The translations under genes were made by a program, and so were the position numbers. Below the pieces are notes generated by a model. It saw only the letters and a list, made by a program, of their open reading frames with translations. It did no database searches and was not told the origin of the DNA. From assembly GCA_943788045.1 (NCBI GenBank), contig CALSOT010000002.1, forward strand, positions 124,001 through 188,000: a DNA stretch of 64,000 bases, written 5' to 3'. Each line of letters opens with the position of its first letter. Position 1 is the first letter of the stretch. The DNA is from an uncultured Polaribacter sp. GTDB lineage: Bacteria; Bacteroidota; Bacteroidia; Flavobacteriales; Flavobacteriaceae. Shown here one piece after another: positions 14,601-22,910 of this stretch.

Positions 14601-16259
14601 TTACACCCCTTTTTTGGAGGGTCTTGGTGTTGGAGTTTGAATTTTAACTTCATCAGAAAATTTAATCCATTCATTTAGAAGTTCAGCATATTTTTCTTTC
14701 TCTAATTCCTTAAGATTGATTTGCTCTCCGATGTCATTCGAAAGGTTGTAGAGAGCAAAATTATCAATTTTGAATGGTCTTGTGAAATTTGTGATTTTCC
14801 AATTCCCTTTTCTCAGCATAGCGTTTCCGTAATGCTCTAGCGCAAACACATAAGTTGAATCATGAATTTCATTTGATTTTCCTGAGACAAATGGAATGAG
14901 TGAATTACCTTTTAGAGGATAGACTTTATTTCCTTGGTAAGCTTTTGGATAAGACACATTGGCCATCTCATAAAAAGTAGGAGCCAAATCCAAAAGACTT
15001 GTAAATCCATGATGAATTTCATTTTTTCTATTCACATTCGGGCCACAAATAATCATCGTTGTATTTGTACCTCCTTCGGTTGCAAAATCTTTGTAATACC
15101 TAAAAGGAGAAGAACCAGCCTCTGCCCATTGTGGCCCATAAGAAATATAGGAATTGGCATTTCCCATATTGTCGAAGTCATCGTTGTAGTATTCCTTTAA
15201 ATTCGTAAATCTATCATCATTTATAAAGTCTCTGTTTGCAGCGCCATTGTCTGACATGAATACAAACAGCGTGTTTTTATATTCGCCAATGTCTTTTAAG
15301 TGTTTCATCAATCTACCAATATTGTGGTCTAAATTGTCAACCATGCCGGCATACAATTCCATTTTTCTGGCTTCTTTCCTCTGTTCTTGTTTCGATAAAG
15401 AATCCCAGGGCATTACACGCACATGGCTGGGCGGAGAAATAGCATTTTTTGGAATGATTCCTGCTCTTTTAAGACTAATCAATCTACGTTCCCGTAATTT
15501 CTCATATCCATCGTCATAAAGACCTTTGTACTTTTCCCAATATTTTTTATCGACCTGCAAGGGCCAATGTGGCGATGTGTATGCGGCAAATGCAAAGAAG
15601 GGTTTGTTATCTCTTTTATCAGAATCTATGTATTCAATTAATTTATCAGTATAAAAATCTGTAGAATAATTGCCTTCTGTCCATGATGTTGGGTTACCAT
15701 CCTCTGTATAACTAGATAGTTTATTGTAGAGGGCACTTCGGTTGTTGTAATGATTTCCGGCACCTTCAAGCAAAACAAAAGAGTGTTCAAATCCTTTTTG
15801 ATGTGGATTGGATTCTGGCGTTTTGCCAAGGTGCCATTTGCCTGCCATATACGTATGGTAACCACTTTGCTTTAATAAAGCGGGAATTGTAACAATCCGG
15901 TTTGTCAATCTTCCTTCATAACCAAACACATCTGTAACATTACCTTGGCTACCCATGCCTGCAATATGGTTGTCATTTCCAGAAAGTAACATGGCCCGAG
16001 TAGGTGCACACATTGGAGCAGTGTGAAAACTGCTAAACTTAATCCCTCTGTGCGACAATTTATCAATGTTTGGTGTTTTAATATCTCCACCATAACAGCC
16101 GATATCGCCAAATCCCAAATCATCGGCAACGATTAACACGATATTGGGTTTCTTCGTAATTTCCTTTTCTTGTTTTGTGCACGATAGCATGATTGTTGAT
16201 GCCAGTAATACAGAGAAGAAAAGTTTGATGTATCTGTATGTTTTCTTCTTATTCATCAT
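14601..16259 (-). CDS. Lipoprotein sulfatase (arylsulfatase family)
   Basis: 552 residues. Lipoprotein signal with Cys27 (STIMLSCTK). The metal-binding opening VADDLGFGDIGCYGG lies at about 44-58, and the formylglycine motif CAPTR at 84-88 has cysteine as the residue to be modified. MAGKWHLGK near 140 and a late FMSDNGAA supply further metal and active-site residues. Length is normal for the family. It should remove sulfate esters at the cell surface; substrate unknown. Probably co-transcribed with the esterase 22 bases downstream. Its 5' side ends in an attC-like site at 16338. Two ATGs stand in a row; the second is as good. Confidence 0.9.
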   Translation of the reverse strand: MMNKKKTYRYIKLFFSVLLASTIMLSCTKQEKEITKKPNIVLIVADDLGFGDIGCYGGDIKTPNIDKLSHRGIKFSSFHTAPMCAPTRAMLLSGNDNHIAGMGSQGNVTDVFGYEGRLTNRIVTIPALLKQSGYHTYMAGKWHLGKTPESNPHQKGFEHSFVLLEGAGNHYNNRSALYNKLSSYTEDGNPTSWTEGNYSTDFYTDKLIEYIDSDKRDNKPFFAFAAYTSPHWPLQVDKKYWEKYKGLYDDGYEKLRERRLISLKRAGIIPKNAISPPSHVRVMPWDSLSKQEQRKEARKMELYAGMVDNLDHNIGRLMKHLKDIGEYKNTLFVFMSDNGAANRDFINDDRFTNLKEYYNDDFDNMGNANSYISYGPQWAEAGSSPFRYYKDFATEGGTNTTMIICGPNVNRKNEIHHGFTSLLDLAPTFYEMANVSYPKAYQGNKVYPLKGNSLIPFVSGKSNEIHDSTYVFALEHYGNAMLRKGNWKITNFTRPFKIDNFALYNLSNDIGEQINLKELEKEKYAELLNEWIKFSDEVKIQTPTPRPSKKGV

Positions 16260-16337
16260 TTAACTCGCTTTTGTATTTTATGGAATATTGATTCTTTATT
16301 CATGTGTATTGTGTTATTCACGATTAGCAGCAATTAT

Positions 16338-16468
16338 GCGCAACGGTCTCGTAAACCATCAGTTACGGTATTAAATTTACTAATTTTAGTAATAGCAATG
16401 ATACTTGTAATTCCATTAAATTTCTACATATTCCAATTCGCCGTATTTATGGTTATATATTGTTAATT
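16338..16468 (-). repeat. attC-like site (array 2, family B)
   Basis: 131 bp between GCGCAAC (16338-16344) and GTTAATT (16462-16468). The body matches site 4: CGGTCTCGTAAACC...CAGTTACGG on the left and CCGTATTTATGGTTATATATTG on the right. It is the clearest intact site of array 2. Confidence 0.75.
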
Positions 16469-17086
16469 TTCCTGTTGGTTTTTCTCTTTTTCAAGGTGGT
16501 CTAAATAAAGTATCCCATTAAGATGATCAATTTCATGTTGAAAGATAACAGCAGTAAATCCAGAGATCTTTTCTCTTGTACGTTTTTTATTAAATTGATC
16601 ATATTCTATCATGATAGTTTCTGATCTTGTATACGTGGTATCTCTTCTTTTAGGTATTGATAAGCAACCTTCTAAGCATGGTTGTTTTTTATATGAGTAT
16701 TCAACTATTTCAGGATTGAGATATACTTCAAATGGAAATTTTTCTTTATCAAAACGCTGAACCCATATAATTTTTTTCAATACACCTACCTGTGGTGCAG
16801 CGATTCCGACTCCAAGTGACATACTATCTCTAACGGTGCTGTATAATCTATTTATAAATGTTTTAAGTATTTCATCGTTTGGATCTATCTTGATTTTAGA
16901 ACTTTTTGTTCTTAGCAGAATAGAATCGGAAGAATTTGTGATTTTCAGAACTCTCATTGGTGTTGCGCTGTCTCCCATTTTAATAAGAGATTTTTGGTTT
17001 TTCGTAAACCTGTATGAACTTTTACAACCAACTACAGAAACTATAAGTAGAACTAAAATTAAAATACGATTTAAATTTTTTACCAT
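16463..17086 (-). CDS. Peptide deformylase with a lipoprotein signal
   Basis: 207 residues carrying all three deformylase motifs: GVGIAAPQVG (92-101), EGCLSIP (139-145) and QHEIDH (173-178), so the metal ligands Cys141, His174 and His178 and the catalytic Glu175 are present. Unusually, the protein begins with a hydrophobic signal and a lipobox, VSVVGC (Cys21), followed by about 50 extra residues. A deformylase normally works on nascent chains in the cytoplasm; this one should be exported. It is cargo of an attC-like cassette, and its stop TAA lies within the core of the site. A housekeeping copy would be expected elsewhere in the genome. Confidence 0.85.
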   Translation of the reverse strand: MVKNLNRILILVLLIVSVVGCKSSYRFTKNQKSLIKMGDSATPMRVLKITNSSDSILLRTKSSKIKIDPNDEILKTFINRLYSTVRDSMSLGVGIAAPQVGVLKKIIWVQRFDKEKFPFEVYLNPEIVEYSYKKQPCLEGCLSIPKRRDTTYTRSETIMIEYDQFNKKRTREKISGFTAVIFQHEIDHLNGILYLDHLEKEKNQQEN

Positions 17087-17097
17087 GCTTGTATTAC

Positions 17098-17172
17098 ATT
17101 TAACAATTAGTATATGATTTCGTTCTGTGTTTCAGCAATAAATGCAGCAATTAATTATACAAGGTGTTACCA
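17098..17172 (-). repeat. attC-like site (array 2, short form)
   Basis: 75 bp between ATTTAAC (17098-17104) and GTTACCA (17166-17172). Inner arms TATATGATTTCGTT... and ...TTAATTATACAAGG resemble a shortened family-A body (GTATATGATT, CAGCAATTAATTATAC). Core pairing with the deformylase cassette end (GTTAATT) is only partial. Confidence 0.65.
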
Positions 17173-17179
17173 AACGTTT

Positions 17180-17632
17180 TTATTTTGCACGCTCATAATT
17201 TAGAGTATTTCCTCTCGAAAGATAACTCAAACTTAAGAATTCATCACTGTATTTAAGTATGGAATATTCTAAAGTATCAGAATAATTTGTGATCGTTAGA
17301 TATTCGAAAGGTTTATGTTTAGTTCCTAATTCCTTTATATATGCTCTTCGTATTTTGAAATCGTAAATATCGGAAGAGTCGGTTTCCATTCCCTTGTAAA
17401 ACATAATCCATTTTCCGTTTATAATTTCAATTCCAGCAAGAGAATCAGTTGTACTTATCCAACGTCCGTTTTTAAATTCCGTAAGTTTTACAAAAGAATT
17501 TTGTTTAAGTTCAGTTTTGTTTTTTTTTACATCTTGTTTTACTCCTTTTGTAAAGGCAAACGTTTCAATTCCGAAATACGTAATTCCGATAATTATAATT
17601 CCAATTAATGTGATTAAAACTCCTTTTTTCAT
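17180..17632 (-). CDS. Membrane-anchored protein, N-terminus shared with a cassette in array 1
   Basis: 150 residues. The N-terminus MKKGVLITLIGIIIIGITYF followed by GIETFAFTKGVK is homologous to that of ORF 8129-8677, and the rest is unrelated. One membrane anchor precedes a soluble domain containing ENGRWISTTDSLAGIEIINGKWIMFYKG-like repeated strand patterns. Function unknown. Its 3' core GTTACCAAACG and 5' end TGTTTGTTTACGG still pair with two mismatches. Confidence 0.7.
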   Translation of the reverse strand: MKKGVLITLIGIIIIGITYFGIETFAFTKGVKQDVKKNKTELKQNSFVKLTEFKNGRWISTTDSLAGIEIINGKWIMFYKGMETDSSDIYDFKIRRAYIKELGTKHKPFEYLTITNYSDTLEYSILKYSDEFLSLSYLSRGNTLNYERAK

Positions 17633-17781
17633 TGATGGTCAAATGTTTGTTTACGGTAAATTTTGCGATTAGTGGCAGATTTAGTAGCACTTGCTTCTTA
17701 ATCTGCAATGAAGTTTGAACTAGATAGAAACCTAGAAATTTTGCTCAACTTAGCATTACTTATTCAAAATATCAGCAAACG

Positions 17782-18390
17782 TTATTCTTTGCAATAATCT
17801 TTGTACAAATCCATATACTCAAAAATAATTTTTATGGCATCTTCTTTCATATCTATCTGTAATGCATCATTGATTCGAACGTTATTTGTTAAATTATAAA
17901 CTTCACACCAATCAGAACCCATTGCTTTTTGGGCTTCTATGAGCGCGCAAATTATGTTTATGGTGTAACTATTTTTCTTCTTTAATTTTGCTTTTTGTGC
18001 AAATTTTATGGCATCATCAACATCAAAGTAATTGTCTAGTGCTTTTAAATAGGCATAACAAATAAGAATATCAGCACTAGTTTCATTGATATCTTTTAGA
18101 TTTTGGTTTTCTTTTAAATACTCATAAAATAGGGTTGAATTGTTTTTTCCATTAAAATCCCAACCCAGTGCATTTATTAAAGCTATTTTCAGTTCAATAG
18201 GTTTTTTAGTGTCACTTAAATAATTCATCAGTGCAACAGTTAGTTTGCCTTCAGTTTTTAAAGCTAACTGAATAATCGCTGAATCTTTATAAGCTTCATG
18301 AATATTAGTTGAAGTTAGAGGTGAACCCGCAAGTAAATTTTGATTAAATAATAGTCCTATTACTACGATAATGAGAAGTTTTCGTTTCAT
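17782..18390 (-). CDS. Secreted helical protein of unknown function
   Basis: 202 residues with a signal peptide (to about LLAGSP). The mature part is helical with a HEAT/TPR-like feel (AIIQLALKTEGKLTVALMNYL, IELKIALINALGWDF, ADILICYAYLKAL), which suggests an alpha-solenoid. No family assigned. The stop codon falls within a core-like GTTATTC at 17781-17787, and a degraded partner AAGAATAGT is near 18430. Confidence 0.7.
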   Translation of the reverse strand: MKRKLLIIVVIGLLFNQNLLAGSPLTSTNIHEAYKDSAIIQLALKTEGKLTVALMNYLSDTKKPIELKIALINALGWDFNGKNNSTLFYEYLKENQNLKDINETSADILICYAYLKALDNYFDVDDAIKFAQKAKLKKKNSYTINIICALIEAQKAMGSDWCEVYNLTNNVRINDALQIDMKEDAIKIIFEYMDLYKDYCKE

Positions 18391-18429
18391 AATTTTTTAT
18401 TTTTTTAATCTTTTGCTCAGGGATTGTGC

Positions 18430-18550
18430 AAGAATAGTTGTGCGAATCACGAAGTTAATGTAGTAAATATTTATTGACTAAGAAAGTCCTTAAGAACTTT
18501 TGAAAGTAAATTAAAACCAACAATTAATTGGAGAGGGTGATGGACTCAGT
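18430..18550 (-). repeat. Degraded attC-like site (family A)
   Basis: The body retains a family-A order: ...TTAATGTAGTAAATATTTATTGACTA..., hairpin GAAAGTCC-TTAA-GAACTTT at 18482-18500, then TTAAAACCAACAATTAATT. The right end reads GGTGATGGA instead of GGTGTTGxx, and the left core is AAGAATAGT. It is probably no longer functional. Confidence 0.55.
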
Positions 18551-18552
18551 TT

Positions 18553-19341
18553 TTATTCAATCCATAAATTTCCAATTGAATAAGTTTTTGCTTTTCCGCT
18601 GATGATGACTCTATCTTTTTTATTTAGGCATTGTAATTCTCCAACTCTATCCGAAATTTGTATTGCATTAAGTTTTTCTTTTCCCAGTCTTAATGACCAA
18701 AACGGGATTAGTGAGCAATGTGCTGAACCAGTAACCGGGTCTTCTAAGATTGACGCTTGTGGTGTGAAAAATCTTGAAACAAAATCGCAATTTTCTCCTT
18801 TTGCTGTAACAATTACTCCGCCTGGATCAAGGTTTATTTGGTCAAAAAATTGTCTATCAATTTTAATATTCTCAATTTCTTGCTTTGAGTCATATACTAA
18901 CATATAATCTCTTGCTTTAAGAATTTCTTTCGGTTGTATGTTTAATGATTTTTTAATTATTTCTGGGAGTTCACAAGCAACCGGCATTCGCGAAGGGAAG
19001 TCTAAACTGTATAAATCATTTTTTATTGAAACAATTAAATCGCCACTTAAGGTTTCAAAGATTATTCTGTCTTTTGGATAATTTAAAATTGATATTAAAC
19101 AATGAGCTGTTGCCAGAGTTGCGTGACCGCATAAATCCATTTCAATTTCAGGTGTAAACCAACGTAAATGTATTTTATCACCTTTGTCAACGAAGAAAGC
19201 CGTTTCAGCAACAGCATTTTCTTTAGTAATTTTCAATAATATTTCATCTGGCAACCAATTATTCAAAGGGACAACACAAGCAGGATTTCCGCCAAATATT
19301 TTATCTGTAAATGCATCTATCTGATATCGTTCAAATTTCAT
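18553..19341 (-). CDS. PhzF-family isomerase-like protein
   Basis: 262 residues. It opens with the family hallmark YQIDAFTDKIFGGNPACVV. The catalytic glutamate candidate is in ENAVAETAFF (Glu46), and DLCGHATLATAH and late DPVTGSAHCSL are conserved PhzF signatures. PhzF enzymes isomerise or epimerise small molecules; most family members have unknown substrates. Length is normal. It lies in a cassette-like unit of array 2 with degraded ends. Confidence 0.9.
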   Translation of the reverse strand: MKFERYQIDAFTDKIFGGNPACVVPLNNWLPDEILLKITKENAVAETAFFVDKGDKIHLRWFTPEIEMDLCGHATLATAHCLISILNYPKDRIIFETLSGDLIVSIKNDLYSLDFPSRMPVACELPEIIKKSLNIQPKEILKARDYMLVYDSKQEIENIKIDRQFFDQINLDPGGVIVTAKGENCDFVSRFFTPQASILEDPVTGSAHCSLIPFWSLRLGKEKLNAIQISDRVGELQCLNKKDRVIISGKAKTYSIGNLWIE

Positions 19342-19354
19342 TATTCGTAGTTCG

Positions 19355-19500
19355 TTTTAATTACCACCCGCGTGTTTGTAAATGATTAGTGGTTGTGCAA
19401 CTAGCACTAAAGTTAATAAAAAAAAAGTCCCTTAAAAAGGGACTTTTGAATAATTATTTATGTTTTTTAGTGGCTTGTGCAACGCAACACTTTTTTTTAC
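19355..19500 (-). repeat. attC-like fragment joined to gene-tail relic, copy 2
   Basis: 19355-19415 looks like the left part of a family-A site (CGTGTTTGTAAATGATTAGTG...CACTAAAGTTAATAAA). It breaks into a perfect terminator hairpin, AAAAGTCCCTTAAAAAGGGACTTTT at 19423-19447, and the tail of a minus-strand gene ending ...VAQATKKHK (stop 19454-19456). The same tail is at 10949-11061. The junction looks like a recombination scar. Confidence 0.55.
19423..19447 (-). terminator. Perfect terminator hairpin after relic gene tail
   Basis: AAAAGTCCC, a seven-base loop region of TTAAAAA, GGGACTTTT. On the minus strand it directly follows the stop of the relic tail and runs into a long T tract (plus-strand run of nine A), so it is a rho-independent terminator for that strand. 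Confidence 0.75.
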
Positions 19501-19598
19501 ATGGATGAAGCGTTGGTGTAAAAGTGTGTGGCATGGTAATTTGTTTAGAATATGTCAAGTTTTACTTCCCAATTACTATTCCTTTTTATATTTAAAAC

Positions 19599-21977
19599 CT
19601 ATCGTCTTCTACCACCAGAATAGGTCATCGCTTCTCCTTTACCAAATCCATAGCTTATTCCTAAAGTAAAAAATCGTCCTCGTTGTCCAAAGCTATAGGT
19701 TTCAAAAGTTGGTTGATTCACAAAACGCTCTTGAATTCTTGAAGCAAACACATCACGTACACCTAAATTTACAATCGCTTTTCCTTTAAATATTTTTTTA
19801 CGAATACCTAAATCCATAAAAGCAAATCCTGTTTGCTCGCCTTGTAAGGTTTCAAATCCTGAACGATAATTTCCTGTAAGTTCTAAATCAATATCTGTTG
19901 GAAATCCTATTTTAGAGCCTAATCTTGATGACCATTGACTACCTGTAAAATCAAACACTTGGTTTTCAAATGTTCCTGCTCTGTCAAAATAATTGAAGTT
20001 AAAATCGCCTGTTAATGTCAGCCATGTATTAGGACTGTATTTTCCGTTGGTCTCAAAACCTATGGACGAATTTGTACCAATATTTTCAGGTGTATAAAAG
20101 GTTACGTTGTCTTTAAAAGTTGAAACTCGCTCAACCACATCTGTTGTATATCTGTGATACAAACTTGAACTTAAGGACGCTTTTCCTATCTTATAAATAC
20201 TCGTCAATTCATACGAATCAGTAAATTCTGGTTGCAAATTTGGATTTCCTACTCGAATATTAAAGTTGTTTCTAATGTTAAAAAATGGGTTTAAATCCCA
20301 TAAACGTGGTCTAAAAATTCGTTTTGAATAACCAGCTTGAAGCGAAAAATTATCCGAAATTTTATAAGATGTATGTAGCGTAGGGAAAAAGTTAGAGTAA
20401 TCACGCTCATTGCTTTGGTTCGTATTGGTCAATAAGGTATTTACATTAGTCTGTTCTAAACGCAAACCAGCTTTTATTCCCCATTTTTCTTTCTCGTAAG
20501 CACCAGTTGCGTACAATCCTAATACCTTTTGATTCCATTCAAAATTGTTGGTCAAATCTTCATTTACAACATATGCTCCATCTATTAATTCACGCACCTC
20601 AAAATCGTTACCAACATCATTAATTACATATTGCGCGCCAGTTTCAATGGTGTAAACTTCACTTACAGGATTTACATAATCTGCTTTAAAGGTGTAATCT
20701 GCCTGTTGAAAATTGGTTTCGGTCTGCTGGTCGCTATTAATATTTGTACCTGATGAGGTAGTATTTGTAAACTGAGACGCTAGTTCTTTACCAAAAAAAC
20801 TTCCCAATGCACTAAATTGTAAGGTATGGTCTTCATTATTTTTAAACTGCTTTTTATAATTCAGTTCGTATCTGTATTTTGGGTTGGTGGCTTCTGTTGA
20901 TTCTTCACGTATCCAATTTGAAATTAAGTTGTTATTCTCATCAAAAAACTGAAAATTATAATTAGAGGGTTGGTCTTCAATTTCATACGCAAAATTTCCA
21001 GAAAGAGTAAGCACGTTTAAATCGTTGATATGATAATCTGTACCCAGTGTCAAATTAAAAAACGTTTCGTTTCTAAATTCTTCACCATTACTTAAAAGCA
21101 CTTCATTTGTGATTAAGTTTTGATTTATGTTTTCCGATTCTTGTGGAAGCGAACGATAACCAGCACCTAATTGTGCAAATAGATTAAAATTTTCTGTTCT
21201 TCGGTTTAAACTCAAACCCAAACTGTGATTATCCGGAATTCCAGTATTTACTGATACCGAACCATTCCAACCTTTTTTTTCTTCTTTTTTAAGGATGATA
21301 TTTAAAATTCCAGCAGTTCCAGAAGCCTCATATTTAGCTGAAGGATTTGTGATAATTTCAATACTTTCAATCATATCTGCAGTAATTGTACCTAAAGCAT
21401 TACTAGATTGGTCTGCGAGTACAGATGGTTTTCCGTTGATTAGTATTTGTACACCAGAACTTCCACGAAGACTTATATCTCCCTCAATATTTACGTTTAC
21501 AGAGGGTACATTATTTAGCACTTCTAGTGCACTAGCACCTGTACTACTTATGTCTTTCCCAACGTTAAAAACACGTTTATCTAGTTTAAAAACGGTTTTA
21601 GAGACTTCGCCAGTTACAACAACCTCATCGAGAGCTTGACTGTTTGGTAAGAGTTTTATTGTTCCTAAATTTACTTTTCTATTGGTAACTGTAAATTCAG
21701 TTATAGTTTTGGTTTCAAAACCCATAAAACTTATTTCTACATAGAAATTTGGTTTTGTAGTAGTAACGATAAAATTTCCACTATTATCCGTAATGACACC
21801 TGTTATGTTTTTATTTGTGCTTTTGTCCTTAATAACTAAAGTCGCATAGGGTATAGGCTGAGACGTTTCTTCCTCTACTAATTTTCCTATTATCTCTATA
21901 TTTTCTTGTGCGATTGCAAAGCTGCTCGATAAAATTAACAGTAATAAGTAAATGGAATTTTTAAGTATTGATTTCAT
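19599..21977 (-). CDS. TonB-dependent outer-membrane receptor, CarboxypepD_reg type
   Basis: 792 residues: signal peptide (to about AIAQ), a carboxypeptidase-regulatory-like beta-sandwich (about 28-110, IIGKLVEEETSQPIPYATLV), a plug domain (about 125-230, with VEVLNNVPSVNVNIEGDISLRG), then an outer-membrane beta-barrel. It ends in GISYGFGKGEAMTYSGGRRR rather than a classical aromatic residue. This is the outer membrane beta-barrel family common in Flavobacteriia, likely importing a peptide, metal chelate or oligosaccharide. No SusD partner is adjacent, so a glycan system is not indicated. It probably forms a transcript with the SRPBCC gene 29 bases upstream. Confidence 0.9.
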   Translation of the reverse strand: MKSILKNSIYLLLLILSSSFAIAQENIEIIGKLVEEETSQPIPYATLVIKDKSTNKNITGVITDNSGNFIVTTTKPNFYVEISFMGFETKTITEFTVTNRKVNLGTIKLLPNSQALDEVVVTGEVSKTVFKLDKRVFNVGKDISSTGASALEVLNNVPSVNVNIEGDISLRGSSGVQILINGKPSVLADQSSNALGTITADMIESIEIITNPSAKYEASGTAGILNIILKKEEKKGWNGSVSVNTGIPDNHSLGLSLNRRTENFNLFAQLGAGYRSLPQESENINQNLITNEVLLSNGEEFRNETFFNLTLGTDYHINDLNVLTLSGNFAYEIEDQPSNYNFQFFDENNNLISNWIREESTEATNPKYRYELNYKKQFKNNEDHTLQFSALGSFFGKELASQFTNTTSSGTNINSDQQTETNFQQADYTFKADYVNPVSEVYTIETGAQYVINDVGNDFEVRELIDGAYVVNEDLTNNFEWNQKVLGLYATGAYEKEKWGIKAGLRLEQTNVNTLLTNTNQSNERDYSNFFPTLHTSYKISDNFSLQAGYSKRIFRPRLWDLNPFFNIRNNFNIRVGNPNLQPEFTDSYELTSIYKIGKASLSSSLYHRYTTDVVERVSTFKDNVTFYTPENIGTNSSIGFETNGKYSPNTWLTLTGDFNFNYFDRAGTFENQVFDFTGSQWSSRLGSKIGFPTDIDLELTGNYRSGFETLQGEQTGFAFMDLGIRKKIFKGKAIVNLGVRDVFASRIQERFVNQPTFETYSFGQRGRFFTLGISYGFGKGEAMTYSGGRRR

Positions 21978-22006
21978 TTCAATTTTCTTTTTTGGGATTT
22001 ATTCCA

Positions 22007-22540
22007 TTAGGTTTTTATGTTTGAAAACATACGATTATTTCCAAATTGGTTCTTTTCTATTGACTGCCCAGTTTCGATATAATATTTGAATCCTTTAACA
22101 ACATCTTTTACATAATTTGACATATTGGGTAAAAGATAAAATTTCTCAATTGCCCCACGTAAAAACTTCGAGTATCTTTTTAGCGCAATATCAGAATATA
22201 TATTGATTGATATTGATAGCACTGAAATTTCATCTTCTTTAGCAGTGATTTCCCATACAACTTTTGCTGTTGCATATCTACCTCGTCCAATAAGCAATTT
22301 ATATCCTTTACCTGTATTCCACTCAGTGAATAATCGATGTAATTTCAGTCCATTATAATATTGAATGGTATCTTGTGCTCCAACTTCAGCCCATCTAGTT
22401 ACTTTATTTTCTTTACAGAATGGATGACAAAACTCAAGAATTCCTGGTGTTGATATCACCTCCCACAGTTTTTCTTTGGAGCAATTGATATTCATTTGAT
22501 AAGTAATCTCGGAGGCGCGTAGTTTCTGATTTATTAACAT
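22007..22540 (-). CDS. SRPBCC (START-like) family protein
   Basis: 177 residues. The opening ASEITYQMNINCSKEKLWEVISTPGILEFCHPFC is the typical first strand and helix of the SRPBCC fold, a hydrophobic ligand-binding cavity protein. The C-terminal helix follows at about 135-160. There is no signal peptide. It sits 29 bases upstream of the TonB receptor gene on the same strand. Its 5' side is a family-A attC-like element, so it may be old cassette cargo. Ligand unknown. Confidence 0.75.
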   Translation of the reverse strand: MLINQKLRASEITYQMNINCSKEKLWEVISTPGILEFCHPFCKENKVTRWAEVGAQDTIQYYNGLKLHRLFTEWNTGKGYKLLIGRGRYATAKVVWEITAKEDEISVLSISINIYSDIALKRYSKFLRGAIEKFYLLPNMSNYVKDVVKGFKYYIETGQSIEKNQFGNNRMFSNIKT

Positions 22541-22910
22541 GATAAATTGAAGTATACTTATTTCATTAGATAATTCTGATTGTGGCTAACGTGGTTGTGT
22601 ATGATTTCGTTACGTGTTTAAGCACTAAAGTTAGCAAATAAAACACAGATAGAAAGTCCGCTAGGACTTTTGCAAGTGGACACTAACTAGCAATGAATTA
22701 TACATGGCTTAAGTTTGTAATTCATTAAATTAGAATTATAACAGGTCAGCAATCTGTTTTATTGCAGCGCATACAGCTTATTTTAACCACGTGCAACTTT
22801 AAAAGAAAAGCTTCTTAAATGCTTAACTAATTGGTTTTCAAGTTTTTTTTTACTTGGTAAGCTTTAGTAAACCATTAAAAATGGGTATATTAGAGCTAAA
22901 ACCGATTCAT
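22541..22910. other. Gene-free stretch with degraded attC-like site
   Basis: 22584-22710 is the degraded site described separately. 22711-22910 has no gene, only AT-rich sequence that should contain the promoter of the plus-strand secreted protein; no clear TAnnTTTG is seen. Confidence 0.5.
22584..22710 (-). repeat. attC-like site with lost right core (family A)
   Basis: Left core GGCTAAC (22584-22590), family-A body with hairpin GAAAGTCC-GCTA-GGACTTT at 22652-22670, and the usual TATACA near 22700, but then CATGGCTTAAG instead of CGGTGTTGxx. The right-hand cassette has evidently been replaced by other DNA at this point. Confidence 0.65.

Noticed and set aside
14934..15519. Plus-strand ORFs within the sulfatase gene
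   Set aside because: They are antisense to a conserved enzyme and have no domain pattern.
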